NCBI GenBank assembly: GCA_947650365.1 | Contig: OX393553.1 | Span: forward strand, 70,479,463-70,543,462 | Direction: 5' to 3' | Length of the DNA stretch: 64,000 bases | Origin: Chamaelirium japonicum | Taxonomy: Eukaryota > Streptophyta > Magnoliopsida > Liliales > Melanthiaceae | Shown: piece by piece, positions 11,180-19,799 of the stretch | Numbering within the stretch: position 1 is the first letter of the stretch | Layout of the letters: every line of letters starts with the position of its first letter | Notes under the pieces: generated by a model | Told to the model about the DNA's origin: nothing | Database searches by the model: none | The model's input: the letters and a program-made list of their open reading frames with translations, nothing else | Position numbers and translations under genes: made by a program

Positions 11180-11406
11180 AGAAAGAAGAGTAATGAAATG
11201 AAGGATGATGTCTTATATCGTTTAGAAGCAAGAGTGACTTAGCTTGAAAATATAGTTGCTGCCCAGTAAATTAAAACCAACACCCTAAAAGGTGTGCATT
11301 TAACCAGAGAAGACCACGATAAATCTGTATTTGTAAATTTTTTAGATGTTCTTGCTAAGAATCCCCAATTTATAAATAGTGATGATGATTTGGAGAAGGA
11401 GAGGGA
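11180..11406 (+). pseudogene. Linker plus start of charged domain, Ulp1/Kaonashi gene (upstream of hAT insertion)
   Basis: The plus-strand frame reads KKSNEMKDDVLYRLEARVT, a stop, LENIVAAQ, a stop, then LTREDHDKSVFVNFLDVLAK and NSDDDLEKER up to the hAT insertion point. The frame resumes exactly in phase on the other side of the inserted element (see 12143-12712), which shows both pieces belong to one ancestral exon. Confidence 0.6.
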
Positions 11407-12142
11407 CAAGGGCAGACCTAGAAATTTTTATATAAGGGGGCCGAACTAGTAGAGGTGCAGGTTGCGCCGAAAGAGCTTAGGGGGTTTGGCTCAAAATTTT
11501 TTGAACTCCTCACAATTCGTATTTTATTAAAAAATTTTGAACTCCTCACAGCCATCCGCTTCACTGTTGCACCCAACCTGCACTACTGAATCCCATTCAT
11601 TCAGCCTCAATGATAGAAAAACGAACAACTGAGATGGGTTTTAATTCCACAGTAAAAAAACTATCAACTACAGTAGGGGTTCATAGGGTGCGATCAGCTT
11701 GAGCGGTTGACGTGGTTTAGTAGCGCGCTGAAATTTTGAGAGAAAAGTTAGACAGGGGCCCACAAACGGTGCCGCACTTCATTGTTCCCTCCCACAAATG
11801 TGTTAAAACCTGGGACTAAAAAAATTAGGATAAATTACACTTTGCCCCCCCCTAAAATTTAGCTCAAAAACACTTAACCCCACTATAGTTAAAAAACTAC
11901 ATTTTGCCCCCTTCAATTTAGTTTTAACAGATAAAAATCACCAAATGAGAAAATTAAGTAGTTGATAAAAGGAGTGATTGTGCTAACATTTCAAACTTTA
12001 GGGTGCGATTTAGAACAAAATAAACTAAGAGGGGTTAGTGCTTTTGAGTTAAACTTCAGGGGGGACAGAGAGTAATTTATCCAAAAATTAAAATATTTGG
12101 GAGGTCCATGAGCCCCCTAGTCCCTTAGTAGATCTGGCCCTG
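11407..12142. mobile_element. Non-autonomous hAT element, 736 bp
   Basis: The ends are CAAGGGCAGACCTAGAAA and the inverted TAGATCTGGCCCTG, close to the CAGGGxCxGAxCTA ends of plant hAT elements. A perfect 8-bp target duplication GAGAGGGA flanks it (11399-11406 and 12143-12150). It interrupts the charged domain of the Ulp1-like gene and itself carries a 254-bp MITE. Confidence 0.8.
11829..12082. mobile_element. MITE nested in the hAT element (GGATAAATTACACTTTGCCC ends)
   Basis: Inverted ends GGATAAATTAC...GTAATTTATCC, with CTTTGCCCCCC on the left and GGGGGGACAGAG on the right. An AAAAATTA duplication (11821-11828 and 12083-12090) flanks it. The interior contains CATTTCAAACTTTAGGGTGC and AACAAAATAAAC, which resemble parts of the composite elements at 25-27 kb. 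Confidence 0.7.
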
Positions 12143-12712
12143 GAGAGGGAGAAGAAACAATAACAACAACAGCAACAACAACAACAATAGAAGAAAGAGA
12201 GAGAGCATAGTGAGAGGAAGAAGAGAGAATATAGTAAGGGCGATGAGAGGGAGAAGAAGAAGAGGCAGAGGGAGGATAGGGAGAGGAAGAGGGGGGAGAT
12301 TGAGAGGGAGAAGAAGAAGAGGGAGGAGAGGAAGATGGAGAAGAAGGAGATGGAGATAGAGAGGAAGCAAATAGAGGAGGAAAGGGAGAGGGATCAGAGG
12401 AAGAATGAGGAGAGAAAGTAGAGGGAGGAGAAAGAGAAAAGAGATGATGAGGAGAGGAAGCAGAGAGAGAAGGAGGAGAAGAAGTAGATGAAGGAGAAGG
12501 AGGAGAGAAAGTAGAGGAATGAAAAGTAAAAGAGGGAGGAGGAGAAAAGGGAGCAGTGGGAGGAGAATGAGAGGAAGCAGAGGGAAGAGGAGGAGAGGAA
12601 GCAAAGGGAGGAGGAGAGAGAGAAGGAAAAGAGGGAAGGAGAGAAGGATGAGGAGGTAGAGACTATTTTATTAAAAGAAAGCACAGGAAATAAGGTATAC
12701 ATGTCCTGATAG
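12143..12712 (+). pseudogene. Charged E/K/R coiled-coil domain of the Ulp1/Kaonashi gene
   Basis: Nearly 190 codons of Glu/Lys/Arg with a short Gln run (CAACAACAG...) are readable in a single plus-strand frame, interrupted only by a few stops (TAA or TAG in place of CAA, CAG or AAG codons). It ends ...KDEEVETILLKESTGNKVYMS then TGA. Such acidic/basic linkers are usual between DUF1985 and the protease domain. The purine-rich DNA is therefore decayed coding sequence rather than a random microsatellite. The long minus-strand poly-Leu frame opposite is a shadow. Confidence 0.6.
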
Positions 12713-12724
12713 TCAGTAATTTTT

Positions 12725-12850
12725 TAGAAGCTAGTGCATCCTTAGTAGGGCGTCAGTACAGCCTTACTAGTGCGCCTGCGCATTCCTATTAAGTCGCCAG
12801 CGCAGCTTTACTAGTGCACCTATGCACCCTCACTAGTGAACCTATGTTAT
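12725..12850 (+). repeat. Palindrome cluster (GTGCGCCTGCGCAT type), centre of MULE
   Basis: Repeats of the form AGTGCGCCTGCGCATTCC, AGTCGCCAGCGCAGC and AGTGCACCTATGCACC occur within 110 bp. They match the dispersed palindromes near both ends of the element. Confidence 0.6.
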
Positions 12851-13149
12851 AAAATATTTTATATTTTTAACTATTTGTAGGATGTTGCTAAGAGAAAAAG
12901 AAAAGCAAGCCGATATCTAAAATCACAATGGAAAAATCAAACTAAAAAAAAGCTTAAAGATGAGTTCATTGAACAAAAACAAATCCTCCCTGCAAAATGA
13001 ATGAAGCAACTCTCTACTTGAGAAAAAAAATATATTATTGGAGTTTATCGATGGAAACAAAAATAACTTGTTAGTTCATAAATTTTTTTTATATTTATAT
13101 TTTTTAAATTAATAATAATATATTTCCAATCATAACTTCTTATTTATAA

Positions 13150-14165
13150 TGTAGGGATGAACTACAAATTGAATCGGTTTCCATTATCCCCGATCTTTTA
13201 TATGATTTGTATGCTAAAAAAACTTGGGTCACAAGTGACGTTAGTAACTCTGTCTTAATTTTATTTCAAGCTAACAAATTTTTTATTTATTTGTATAATT
13301 TTAACATACTTTTTCTCATATTTTGCAGTATGTGAATCCATATATGTCCCTCATTTTGGATCGATATAATACAAAAAGGAAGTCTAGATTATTTTTCATA
13401 TCCCCAATAATGATAACAGTGAGGTAATATTTTTCAATCTAATTTTCTTTTATAATGTATATTTATTTCTATTGATATCTCAAAATCTTATAAATGCACC
13501 GATGCATCCTTGGATTTATATGTTGGTAAATTTTATTTTATTTTCTATACAAGGTTTAATTCTTGGAGCTTCTCATGAATTTAAGAAATGAATAAATATT
13601 AAAAAAAATAAGTCTGAAATAATAGAAGAAATGCATAAAGGTTTAGGATATATGTGGAATGAAGCAACACCATAGAGAATTTAGTCAATTTATATAATAA
13701 AGTTAAAGATGTAGACAAAAATGTTCTTCACATATGGGACTGTAAATATGTTGTTATCCCAATTAATCATACCTAACAGTACTAGTACTTGGGGATATTA
13801 GACATACAGAAGAAAATAATGGTGGTTATTGATTCTATGTTCAAAAACCCTCCGCCAAATACAAAAAAATAATCAATGACTTCTTCTACATCCTCTAATT
13901 ATTTTATATAACATATGTTACAAAACTGCTTTCAAAGAAAATACAATGACTACCCAAAATAGCAAAGAAAAATACATAATCCAAACAAATAGGTAAGTTT
14001 TGAAGAAAAATATTATACAAATTTTTTTATTGATTTATTTGCTATTATAATTAAGTTTAAAGTCATGTTATAGTTTATGCCAAATTTCATATATGATTGT
14101 GATGTTTACATGATGGTCTTTTGCGAAGTATTTCATGGCATGGTTGTAATCAAGGTAGATTTCTT
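13150..14165 (+). pseudogene. Ulp1-like C48 peptidase domain remnant
   Basis: Plus-strand pieces: DELQIESVSIIPDLLYDLYA (near 13158), YVNPYMSLILDRYN (near 13330), VVIPINHT*QY*YLGILDIQ then KKIMVVIDSM (about 13750-13845), and MPNFIYDCDVYMMVFCE (about 14072-14125). This is the Ulp1 catalytic layout: the (H)W...D block with PIN, then the DC nucleophile block. The His-Trp pair is now Tyr-stop, the Asp of LDI and the Cys of YDC remain, and introns plus frameshifts separate the pieces. Ulp1 proteases normally cut SUMO precursors; this copy is dead. Confidence 0.65.
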
Positions 14166-14439
14166 ACAACATAACATGGCTGTAATCAGAAGAAAATGAC
14201 ATATGAGTTGCTGATGGGCTCTATTTTTATTTTGAACAAGAAGCAATATTAACTTTGAATGAACTGTTGAATATAAACTTTGTATTTTATGATTCAACTG
14301 GTTGAATATAAACTTCATTAATAGATCATAATGTTCTTTATTTAATATTTATTACAATAATGCGTTTGCACATCATTTATTGATAGATCATAATATATTT
14401 TATATTTCAACTGGTTGGCTGATCATAATATTCTTTATT

Positions 14440-14680
14440 TAATGTTTATTGCAATAATGCGCCTGCGTATTCCTTATAAATACGTTGAAGCATCTTAGCG
14501 AATACACCAATGCATCCTTAATAGCGCTCTAGCTCATTTTTATAAATGCTTCAGCGCATTATTTAAAGTACACTAGCACATCCTTACAAATCCTTTAGCA
14601 CATCCTTATAAATATTACAGTCCATTATTTAAAATATATTATCACATCCTTACAAATGCTCTAGTATATTCTTTAAATTA
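14440..14680 (+). repeat. Palindrome cluster, right half of MULE
   Basis: AATGCGCCTGCGTATTCC, ATACACCAATGCATCC and TGCTTCAGCGCATT units alternate with CTTATAAAT(A)C. They have the same vocabulary as the left-end repeats. Confidence 0.6.
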
Positions 14681-15539
14681 TGTGATATGCACGTATTTCG
14701 ATATTATAATTATTTTATTGGAATAACTATAAATGTATTAAATTGGCTTTATCGAAGAGCGTTAAATGTCTCATCTGAATCAAATAGAAAATGAATATTT
14801 CTTTAAGGCTATTAAATAAGGATAAGGTAAGGCTCTTCTTAGTTCTTTTCCATTCGAATTTTTTCTCTTCTTCATCATCACTCCTCATCAAAGATCACAG
14901 TAAACAGGTATTCATCATCCTAATTTTTTTTGTATTATGTATTTTTATATTATTTTTTTTAAAAAAATTCTCTTTATTTAGGCATATGAAATATGAACTC
15001 TTTTTCATATCCTCTTATAAGATGTTCATACAGTGTTTTTCTTTGTAAAATACTTACTTCTAATATCTCCAATAATCTTGAAAGAAATTTCTATTTATGT
15101 CCTCTACCAGAGGTTTATATGGTCCTAACTTTAAAGTTTTCTTCACAACTTTATAAGTTTTAATTTTTTTTAAACTTGATTATAAGCAAATAGGTATAAA
15201 TTATTTTTATGGTGTGATCAACTTTCTTTGGTTGAGCATCAATGCACTTATGGGGATGCTATAAACCAATTACAGGACGAAGTAAATGGACTGAAGATCA
15301 AGTTGGAACAATATGAGCTTATAATGGACCAAATAAGAAAGAAACTGCTTGATTTGATCCCGATGTTTTCTTTTATTGACTATTTTTTTTTTGAATATCC
15401 TTGATTAAAAGTTGTTATAATAATGATAAAAAAGAAACATATTTATTTATTATCTTTGATGATTATACTTTATGATTTTGGTTAGTTGTATACCTGACAG
15501 AAAATAATTTTACTTATTGAATATTCCAGATTTAGAGTT

Positions 15540-15670
15540 GTACTATGCATCGACGTCTTGTGTATTGGGCATCGACACATCTGTATAATGCGTCGGTGCA
15601 TTATATATAATGCATCGACGTATTTTATACTTAGCACCAATGCATTCTATACGGTGCGCTGATATATTCT
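15540..15670 (+). repeat. Palindrome cluster near the MULE right end
   Basis: ATGCATCGACGTCTTG, ATGCGTCGGTGCATTA, ATGCATCGACGTATTTTA and CACCAATGCATTC lie within about 110 bp. This mirrors the left-end cluster. Confidence 0.65.
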
Positions 15671-15689
15671 GAAATATGAGAAAATCAAT

Positions 15690-15960
15690 CCTTTTTTGTA
15701 AAAGATAAGGACGGATCCCTTTTAAAATCGAATAATTGAGGTTCTATTAGGGGATCTAATGAGCGAAGATGAGAACGAATCTTCTTTGAAATCGGATACT
15801 TGAGCTTCTATTGGGAGATTTAATGGGCGAAAATGTGGATGGATCACCTTTGAAATCGGCCAATGCTTGCCGAAATATGAGGAAATAAAATCTTTTTTCT
15901 GGACGACATGAGGTCGAATCCCCTTTGAAATCGGACAACTACTTGCAGTTCCGGCGAACT
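15690..15960 (+). repeat. Subterminal tandem repeat, ~75-bp unit, 3-4 copies
   Basis: The unit contains GGACGGATCCCTTTTAAAATCG then TTGAGGTTCTATTAGGGGAT. Diverged copies follow with CTTTGAAATCGG as the common core (near 15710, 15785, 15850 and 15920). Confidence 0.7.
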
Positions 15961-16199
15961 AGATAGTTGATTTCTGGATCTAACTGATGAAAGCGTCTGT
16001 CGATCGAGATTATACAAATTCGAGGGGTCTTCCGTTTTGAATTAGAGGTGAAGACTTTTTAACTATACGAGAATATTTTGATCACAAAAAATAAATGATT
16101 AGAAAAATAATACAAAAAACATTCGGGTCTATCCCCGATAATATGACAGAGTTGGGGGCTATTATGAAAAAAACCTTCTACTAAGGATAAATGCCAAAC

Positions 16200-16653
16200 C
16201 CCCCCTAAGGAATTTCCCTCTTAGGCTTGTGGTCATTCATGACCTATCTTATCTTGGCTTGTGGTCATTCATGGCTTGTCTTATCCTTGAAGGTTTGAAG
16301 GAGATGGAAGCCATGAGAGACTCCCACTGGCTTGAAGGATGTAGTTTAGTTTCTTTACTGCCACAAATCCTCAACTGTTGTTCTTGGAATTGGAGCTGAA
16401 ACCACAGTGGGTGGGGTCAGTAAAGCAAAGGTGGGAATTCCAATAGAGATGATGGATGGACTCCAAAGAGAAGAGATTGAGGGTACTTGTTCTTTTTTTT
16501 TTACATAAAGTTGGTGTGGTCAATGCTCCCCTTCAAACAAATGCTGCCAATCCCAACTTCTCCACTGCGGAAAGCTCCAAAGCCCATATCACGTGACGGC
16601 CTTCGCCGGTCGTCGCAATCTTGGCACCCAAAAGCTTGGTGCATCACCTCGGT
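16200..16653. other. Sequence left of the assembly gap; no gene recognised
   Basis: It contains a direct duplication GGCTTGTGGTCATTCATG (16218 and 16257). A minus-strand frame open from the gap to 16501 and plus-strand frames exist, but none shows a family motif. It might be exonic, since the stretch from 16520 to the gap is richer in GC and unrepetitive. Confidence 0.35.
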
Positions 16654-17153
16654 NNNNNNNNNNNNNNNNNNNNNNNNNNNNNNNNNNNNNNNNNNNNNNN
16701 NNNNNNNNNNNNNNNNNNNNNNNNNNNNNNNNNNNNNNNNNNNNNNNNNNNNNNNNNNNNNNNNNNNNNNNNNNNNNNNNNNNNNNNNNNNNNNNNNNNN
16801 NNNNNNNNNNNNNNNNNNNNNNNNNNNNNNNNNNNNNNNNNNNNNNNNNNNNNNNNNNNNNNNNNNNNNNNNNNNNNNNNNNNNNNNNNNNNNNNNNNNN
16901 NNNNNNNNNNNNNNNNNNNNNNNNNNNNNNNNNNNNNNNNNNNNNNNNNNNNNNNNNNNNNNNNNNNNNNNNNNNNNNNNNNNNNNNNNNNNNNNNNNNN
17001 NNNNNNNNNNNNNNNNNNNNNNNNNNNNNNNNNNNNNNNNNNNNNNNNNNNNNNNNNNNNNNNNNNNNNNNNNNNNNNNNNNNNNNNNNNNNNNNNNNNN
17101 NNNNNNNNNNNNNNNNNNNNNNNNNNNNNNNNNNNNNNNNNNNNNNNNNNNNN
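16654..17153. other. Assembly gap of exactly 500 N
   Basis: A run of N with no sequence content. The round length suggests a placeholder joining contigs, so the true distance is unknown. Open frames crossing it are meaningless. Confidence 0.98.
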
Positions 17154-17405
17154 TGATGCAGGAAAACAAGCTGGAGTACGAGGCCAAAAGTCGGAAAGGA
17201 GGGGGGGGGCCTTCAAGCAGCTATCATCCAAACACAAGCACTACAACAGCTGTACCCAATGTTTCATGAATCAGGAGATGGGTCTCAATTCTATCGGCAA
17301 CCGTCCTGGCCGAGTGGAGTCATCCCGACATACAGTCAGCATTTGTATGGATTGATCGCACATACCAATCAAGGATACAAGATAATAAAGAATAGATTAA
17401 GATGA
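17154..17405 (+). CDS. Partial terminal-exon-like sequence of unknown protein, frameshifted in a G-run
   Basis: From the gap edge one frame reads MQENKLEYEAKSRKGGGG. After the run of nine G (17201-17209) the next frame continues LQAAIIQTQALQQLYPMF, HESGDGSQFYRQPSW, PSGVIPTYSQHLYGL and AHTNQGYKIIKNRLR, ending at TGA 17403-17405. Removing one G would join the two into about 80 residues. The composition is that of a real soluble protein and differs from the junk frames nearby. I do not recognise the family. The G-run next to a gap could be a sequencing error, or the piece could be a pseudogene. It is co-linear with nothing else in the window, so the rest of the gene would be in or left of the gap. 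Confidence 0.4.
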
Positions 17406-17675
17406 CTTGAACATGCAACATAGACCAAAGGCGGCTCCCGATAAGGAGAGGCTCCCGGATTAGTGTGGAAGGTCCTGGGAGGAGAGCAAGACCTAGAACA
17501 ACATTGATGGAAGCTGTTAGAAAAGACACGGAAAAACTTTCATTGACAACAGATATAGCCCTAAATAAAAATGAACGGCAAAGAAGGATTTATAAGGCCG
17601 ATCCCAAGGCGATGCAATAAGAATTCAGATGAACAAGCAACCACGGTCGGTTGAATGAAACTGGCAATAATCCAT

Positions 17676-17681
17676 TTTATT
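17676..17681 (-). promoter_or_regulatory. Poly(A) signal AATAAA for the HIG1 gene
   Basis: AATAAA on the minus strand about 120 nt beyond the HIG1 stop codon, inside an AT-rich 3' flank. It is placed as a plant near-upstream polyadenylation element would be; this is inferred from position only. Confidence 0.45.
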
Positions 17682-17800
17682 TATACTGATTTTTTATCGT
17701 AAGATCAGCTGCCACTCTTACAGGAAAAGAATTGCTTTCGCGTTGAAATAAATATGGTCCAGTATGTAATAAAGGAAGTTCCGCCCACTGCACCATTTCT

Positions 17801-17976
17801 TCACTTCTTCGAACCTGTAAATCTTTCTCCGTAGTAGTAAGCGCTGCCAAGCATCAGAGCAACAGTTGCGCCCTGAGCCACCACACGAGCCCTCATCAGC
17901 TTCTGGCCCAGCTGAGAGTTCCCCTGCCTGAAGCTAATCAGGCCAGCCGTGAGCACGCCGGCGGTGATAAGCGCAC
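17801..17976 (-). CDS. HIG1-domain protein (RCF1/HIGD2-type), exon 2 (last)
   Basis: Codes residues 29-86: ALITAGVLTAGLISFRQGNS, QLGQKLMRARVVAQ, GATVALMLGSAYYYG, ERFTGSKK and stop TGA at 17801-17803. It contains the family signature QX3RXRX3Q (Q53, R57, R59, Q63) between two hydrophobic segments, the mark of HIG1 type-2 proteins of the inner mitochondrial membrane that help assemble cytochrome c oxidase and respiratory supercomplexes (yeast Rcf1, animal HIGD2). The acceptor is TCTCAG|GT and a CTAAT branch-point-like motif lies about 20 nt upstream. The first codon (Gly) is completed by the last base of exon 1 at 29533, in matching phase. The frame is intact. Confidence 0.9.
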
Positions 17977-18889
17977 CTGAGACAATCCACTATTAGGTCC
18001 GGATAGAGAAATGGAAATGAGTAAATATTATCCATTCAGAATTACAATTCTAATCAGTTTAGCATTAATGAACTGATTCATGTAGATGAAAATTGTCAAG
18101 CAACAATAACTCAAGTCAAGAATAGCTTGCAATTCACGTTTCATTCACCAAGATTTCAAATTGTAAGCAGCTACAATTAGACGGAAACTTTTGTTTCAAT
18201 CTTGTTAGATGTAGTAGTTTAGTCCCACATGAATGTGGTATTGTAATGGTGTGCGTTATGTGGATCTCCCACAGCTAACTCCTTGGCTCAGTTCTTTGTG
18301 GAGCTCAATTCAAGAAATATCAACCAACCGGAGTACAAGTCAGGCCTTGGCATCCGATGGTTGTTTCCAGCATGAGGCACGTGCTCCGAAGGGGCTCGAC
18401 ATTCTCACTGCCGGATGGCCAACTAAGCGATGAAACCGAAGCAGATTTCAAGCAACATTATCAACAACATGAGGAAGAGACTCTGCACCAGTGGTTGTAT
18501 GATTGCATCAGCTTGAGATGATACTCAAGGCCTCTGATATCGTGACCCAATAGCATGCACAGGAAGAGGAGACACGTGAGATAATCTCAAAAGACAGAAA
18601 TACGGGGCGGAAAGTGAAGGGATGTGTTCTCTACAACTTCTGTAGAGTCATCCTTCCCAACATTTACGGTTTTACCTGTGGAATTCTTGGATTGTGGATG
18701 GGCTTTTGAGAGCATTTTTCGAGTAGAGAAGAGGAAGATGATGAATAGTAATTGACAACGGGTCGGATCCTGTAAATCATGTTGGAGCTCTGAAGTCCCT
18801 CAACTTAAGTGTGAACAACCGAATTGGAATCAATGGCAGAGATGAATTACTACTTTACCCCCTTTTATGTCTGAGATCAATAACTTCAA

Positions 18890-19435
18890 TTCAATTTAAA
18901 TTAATTCTACTAAATTTTGAGTTAATTCAACTCAATTTTTTAAAAAAACCCAAATTCTTATGAACCCATCATAAAAATTTGAGTACATTCAACTCAATTT
19001 TGAGTTAATTCAACTCGGTTTTGATTTAATTCAACTCAATTTTGAAAACCCCTCAAATTCTTAGAATCTTATGATCAATAACTTCAATTCAATTTAAGTT
19101 AATTCTACTCAATTTTGAGTTAATTCAACTCAATTTTTAATAAAACCCAAAATCTTATGAACCCATCATAAGAATTTGAGTTCATTCAACTCAATTTTGA
19201 GTTAATTCAACTCGGTTTTGAGTTAATTCAACTCAATTTTGAAAACCCTTTAAATTCTTATGAACCCATCATAGGAATTTGAGTTAATTCAACTCAATTT
19301 TGAGTTTATTCAACTCAATTTGAGTTAATGTAACTTAATTTTGAGTTAATTCAACTCAATTTTGAAAAAACCCCAAAATTTTTTATTGTACTGAGCAAAA
19401 TTCATCTCAATTTTGGAAAAACCTAAAATTGGATC
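18890..19435 (+). repeat. Minisatellite of (TCAATTTTGAGTTAATTCAAC)-like units
   Basis: Around twenty copies of a near-palindromic unit (TTGAGTTAATTCAACTCAA) are grouped into higher-order blocks of about 180-190 bp that start CTTATGAACCCATCATA. The repeat can fold on itself. Confidence 0.85.
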
Positions 19436-19439
19436 AAGT

Positions 19440-19520
19440 GAAAAACTGCCCAAGCATCTAGGCAGTCCTAGGCGCCCAGGGGTCCAAAACGCCTAGGCGG
19501 CACCTAGATGACACTTTGAC
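19440..19520 (+). repeat. GCCTAGGCG-rich short repeat
   Basis: Clustered AGGC(A)GTCCTAGGCGCCCAGG and CGCCTAGGCGGCACCTAG units, similar in style to 44790-44900. Possibly the end of a MITE; boundaries not seen. Confidence 0.4.
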
Positions 19521-19554
19521 TACAGAGGGCCAAACAATGCCAAATGTTGGCATG

Positions 19555-19770
19555 TTCTTACCACAGGTCCACAACATGCATTCTCACATGGACTGATGTA
19601 TGTCGCATTATCGAGGTATAAATTACCAGAAGGAATCAAAGTACTAATAAAGCCACTTTCAGATGATATTGACGATAGAACTCACATACATAATGTTGTC
19701 TACTCTGATTTTCTGACTCCTGCTGGTCTTCAATGCAAATATATCATGGAAAGTGCTCATTCATATTAGA
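19555..19770 (+). pseudogene. Helitron RepHel remnant: C-terminal part of PIF1-like helicase
   Basis: The plus-strand frame around 19570-19740 reads HAFSHGLMYVALSRYKLPEG, IKVLIKPLSDDI and THIHNVVYSDFL. This matches the final helicase motif of plant Helitron proteins, FSHGQLYVALSRxTSxxGLK and NVVYxEVL. The helicase unwinds DNA during rolling-circle transposition. Only this tail is recognisable; the Rep domain and helicase motifs I-IV are absent. Confidence 0.7.
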
Positions 19771-19799
19771 TTAAACTTTATATATGTCATATTTATATA

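Larger units (their letters stand above)
8058..16175 (+). mobile_element. Mutator-like element, Ulp1-carrying (Kaonashi type), ~8.1 kb
   Basis: Long inverted ends of about 60 bp: the left end reads GAGGTTTTTCCTAGAATGG then CCCCCAACTATGTCGTATT, and the right end read in reverse gives GGTTTTTTTCATAATAGC then CCCCCAACTCTGTCATATT, both continuing to a GATAGACCxGA-type block. Flanking sequences TTCTAATAAGG (8047-8057) and TTCTACTAAGG (16176-16186) look like a 9-11-bp target duplication with one change. Inside are decayed pieces of the DUF1985 and Ulp1 (C48) protease domains plus a charged coiled coil, in the order known for plant Kaonashi MULEs. I saw no MURA transposase, so it looks non-autonomous. 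It carries a nested hAT element. Confidence 0.7.

Noticed and set aside
12125-12604. 159-codon minus-strand open frame rich in Leu/Pro
   Set aside because: It is the complement of a Glu/Lys/Arg-coding purine tract whose plus-strand frame matches the expected charged linker of the Ulp1-type gene.
16487-17355. Long open frames crossing the N gap
   Set aside because: They consist mostly of unknown residues; no evidence that the frame continues through the gap.
18676-18715. Possible first exon for the HIG1 gene (ATG...ACAG|GTAAAA, correct phase)
   Set aside because: It lacks the conserved NPLVPIG sequence; the exon at 29533-29617 has it and joins perfectly.
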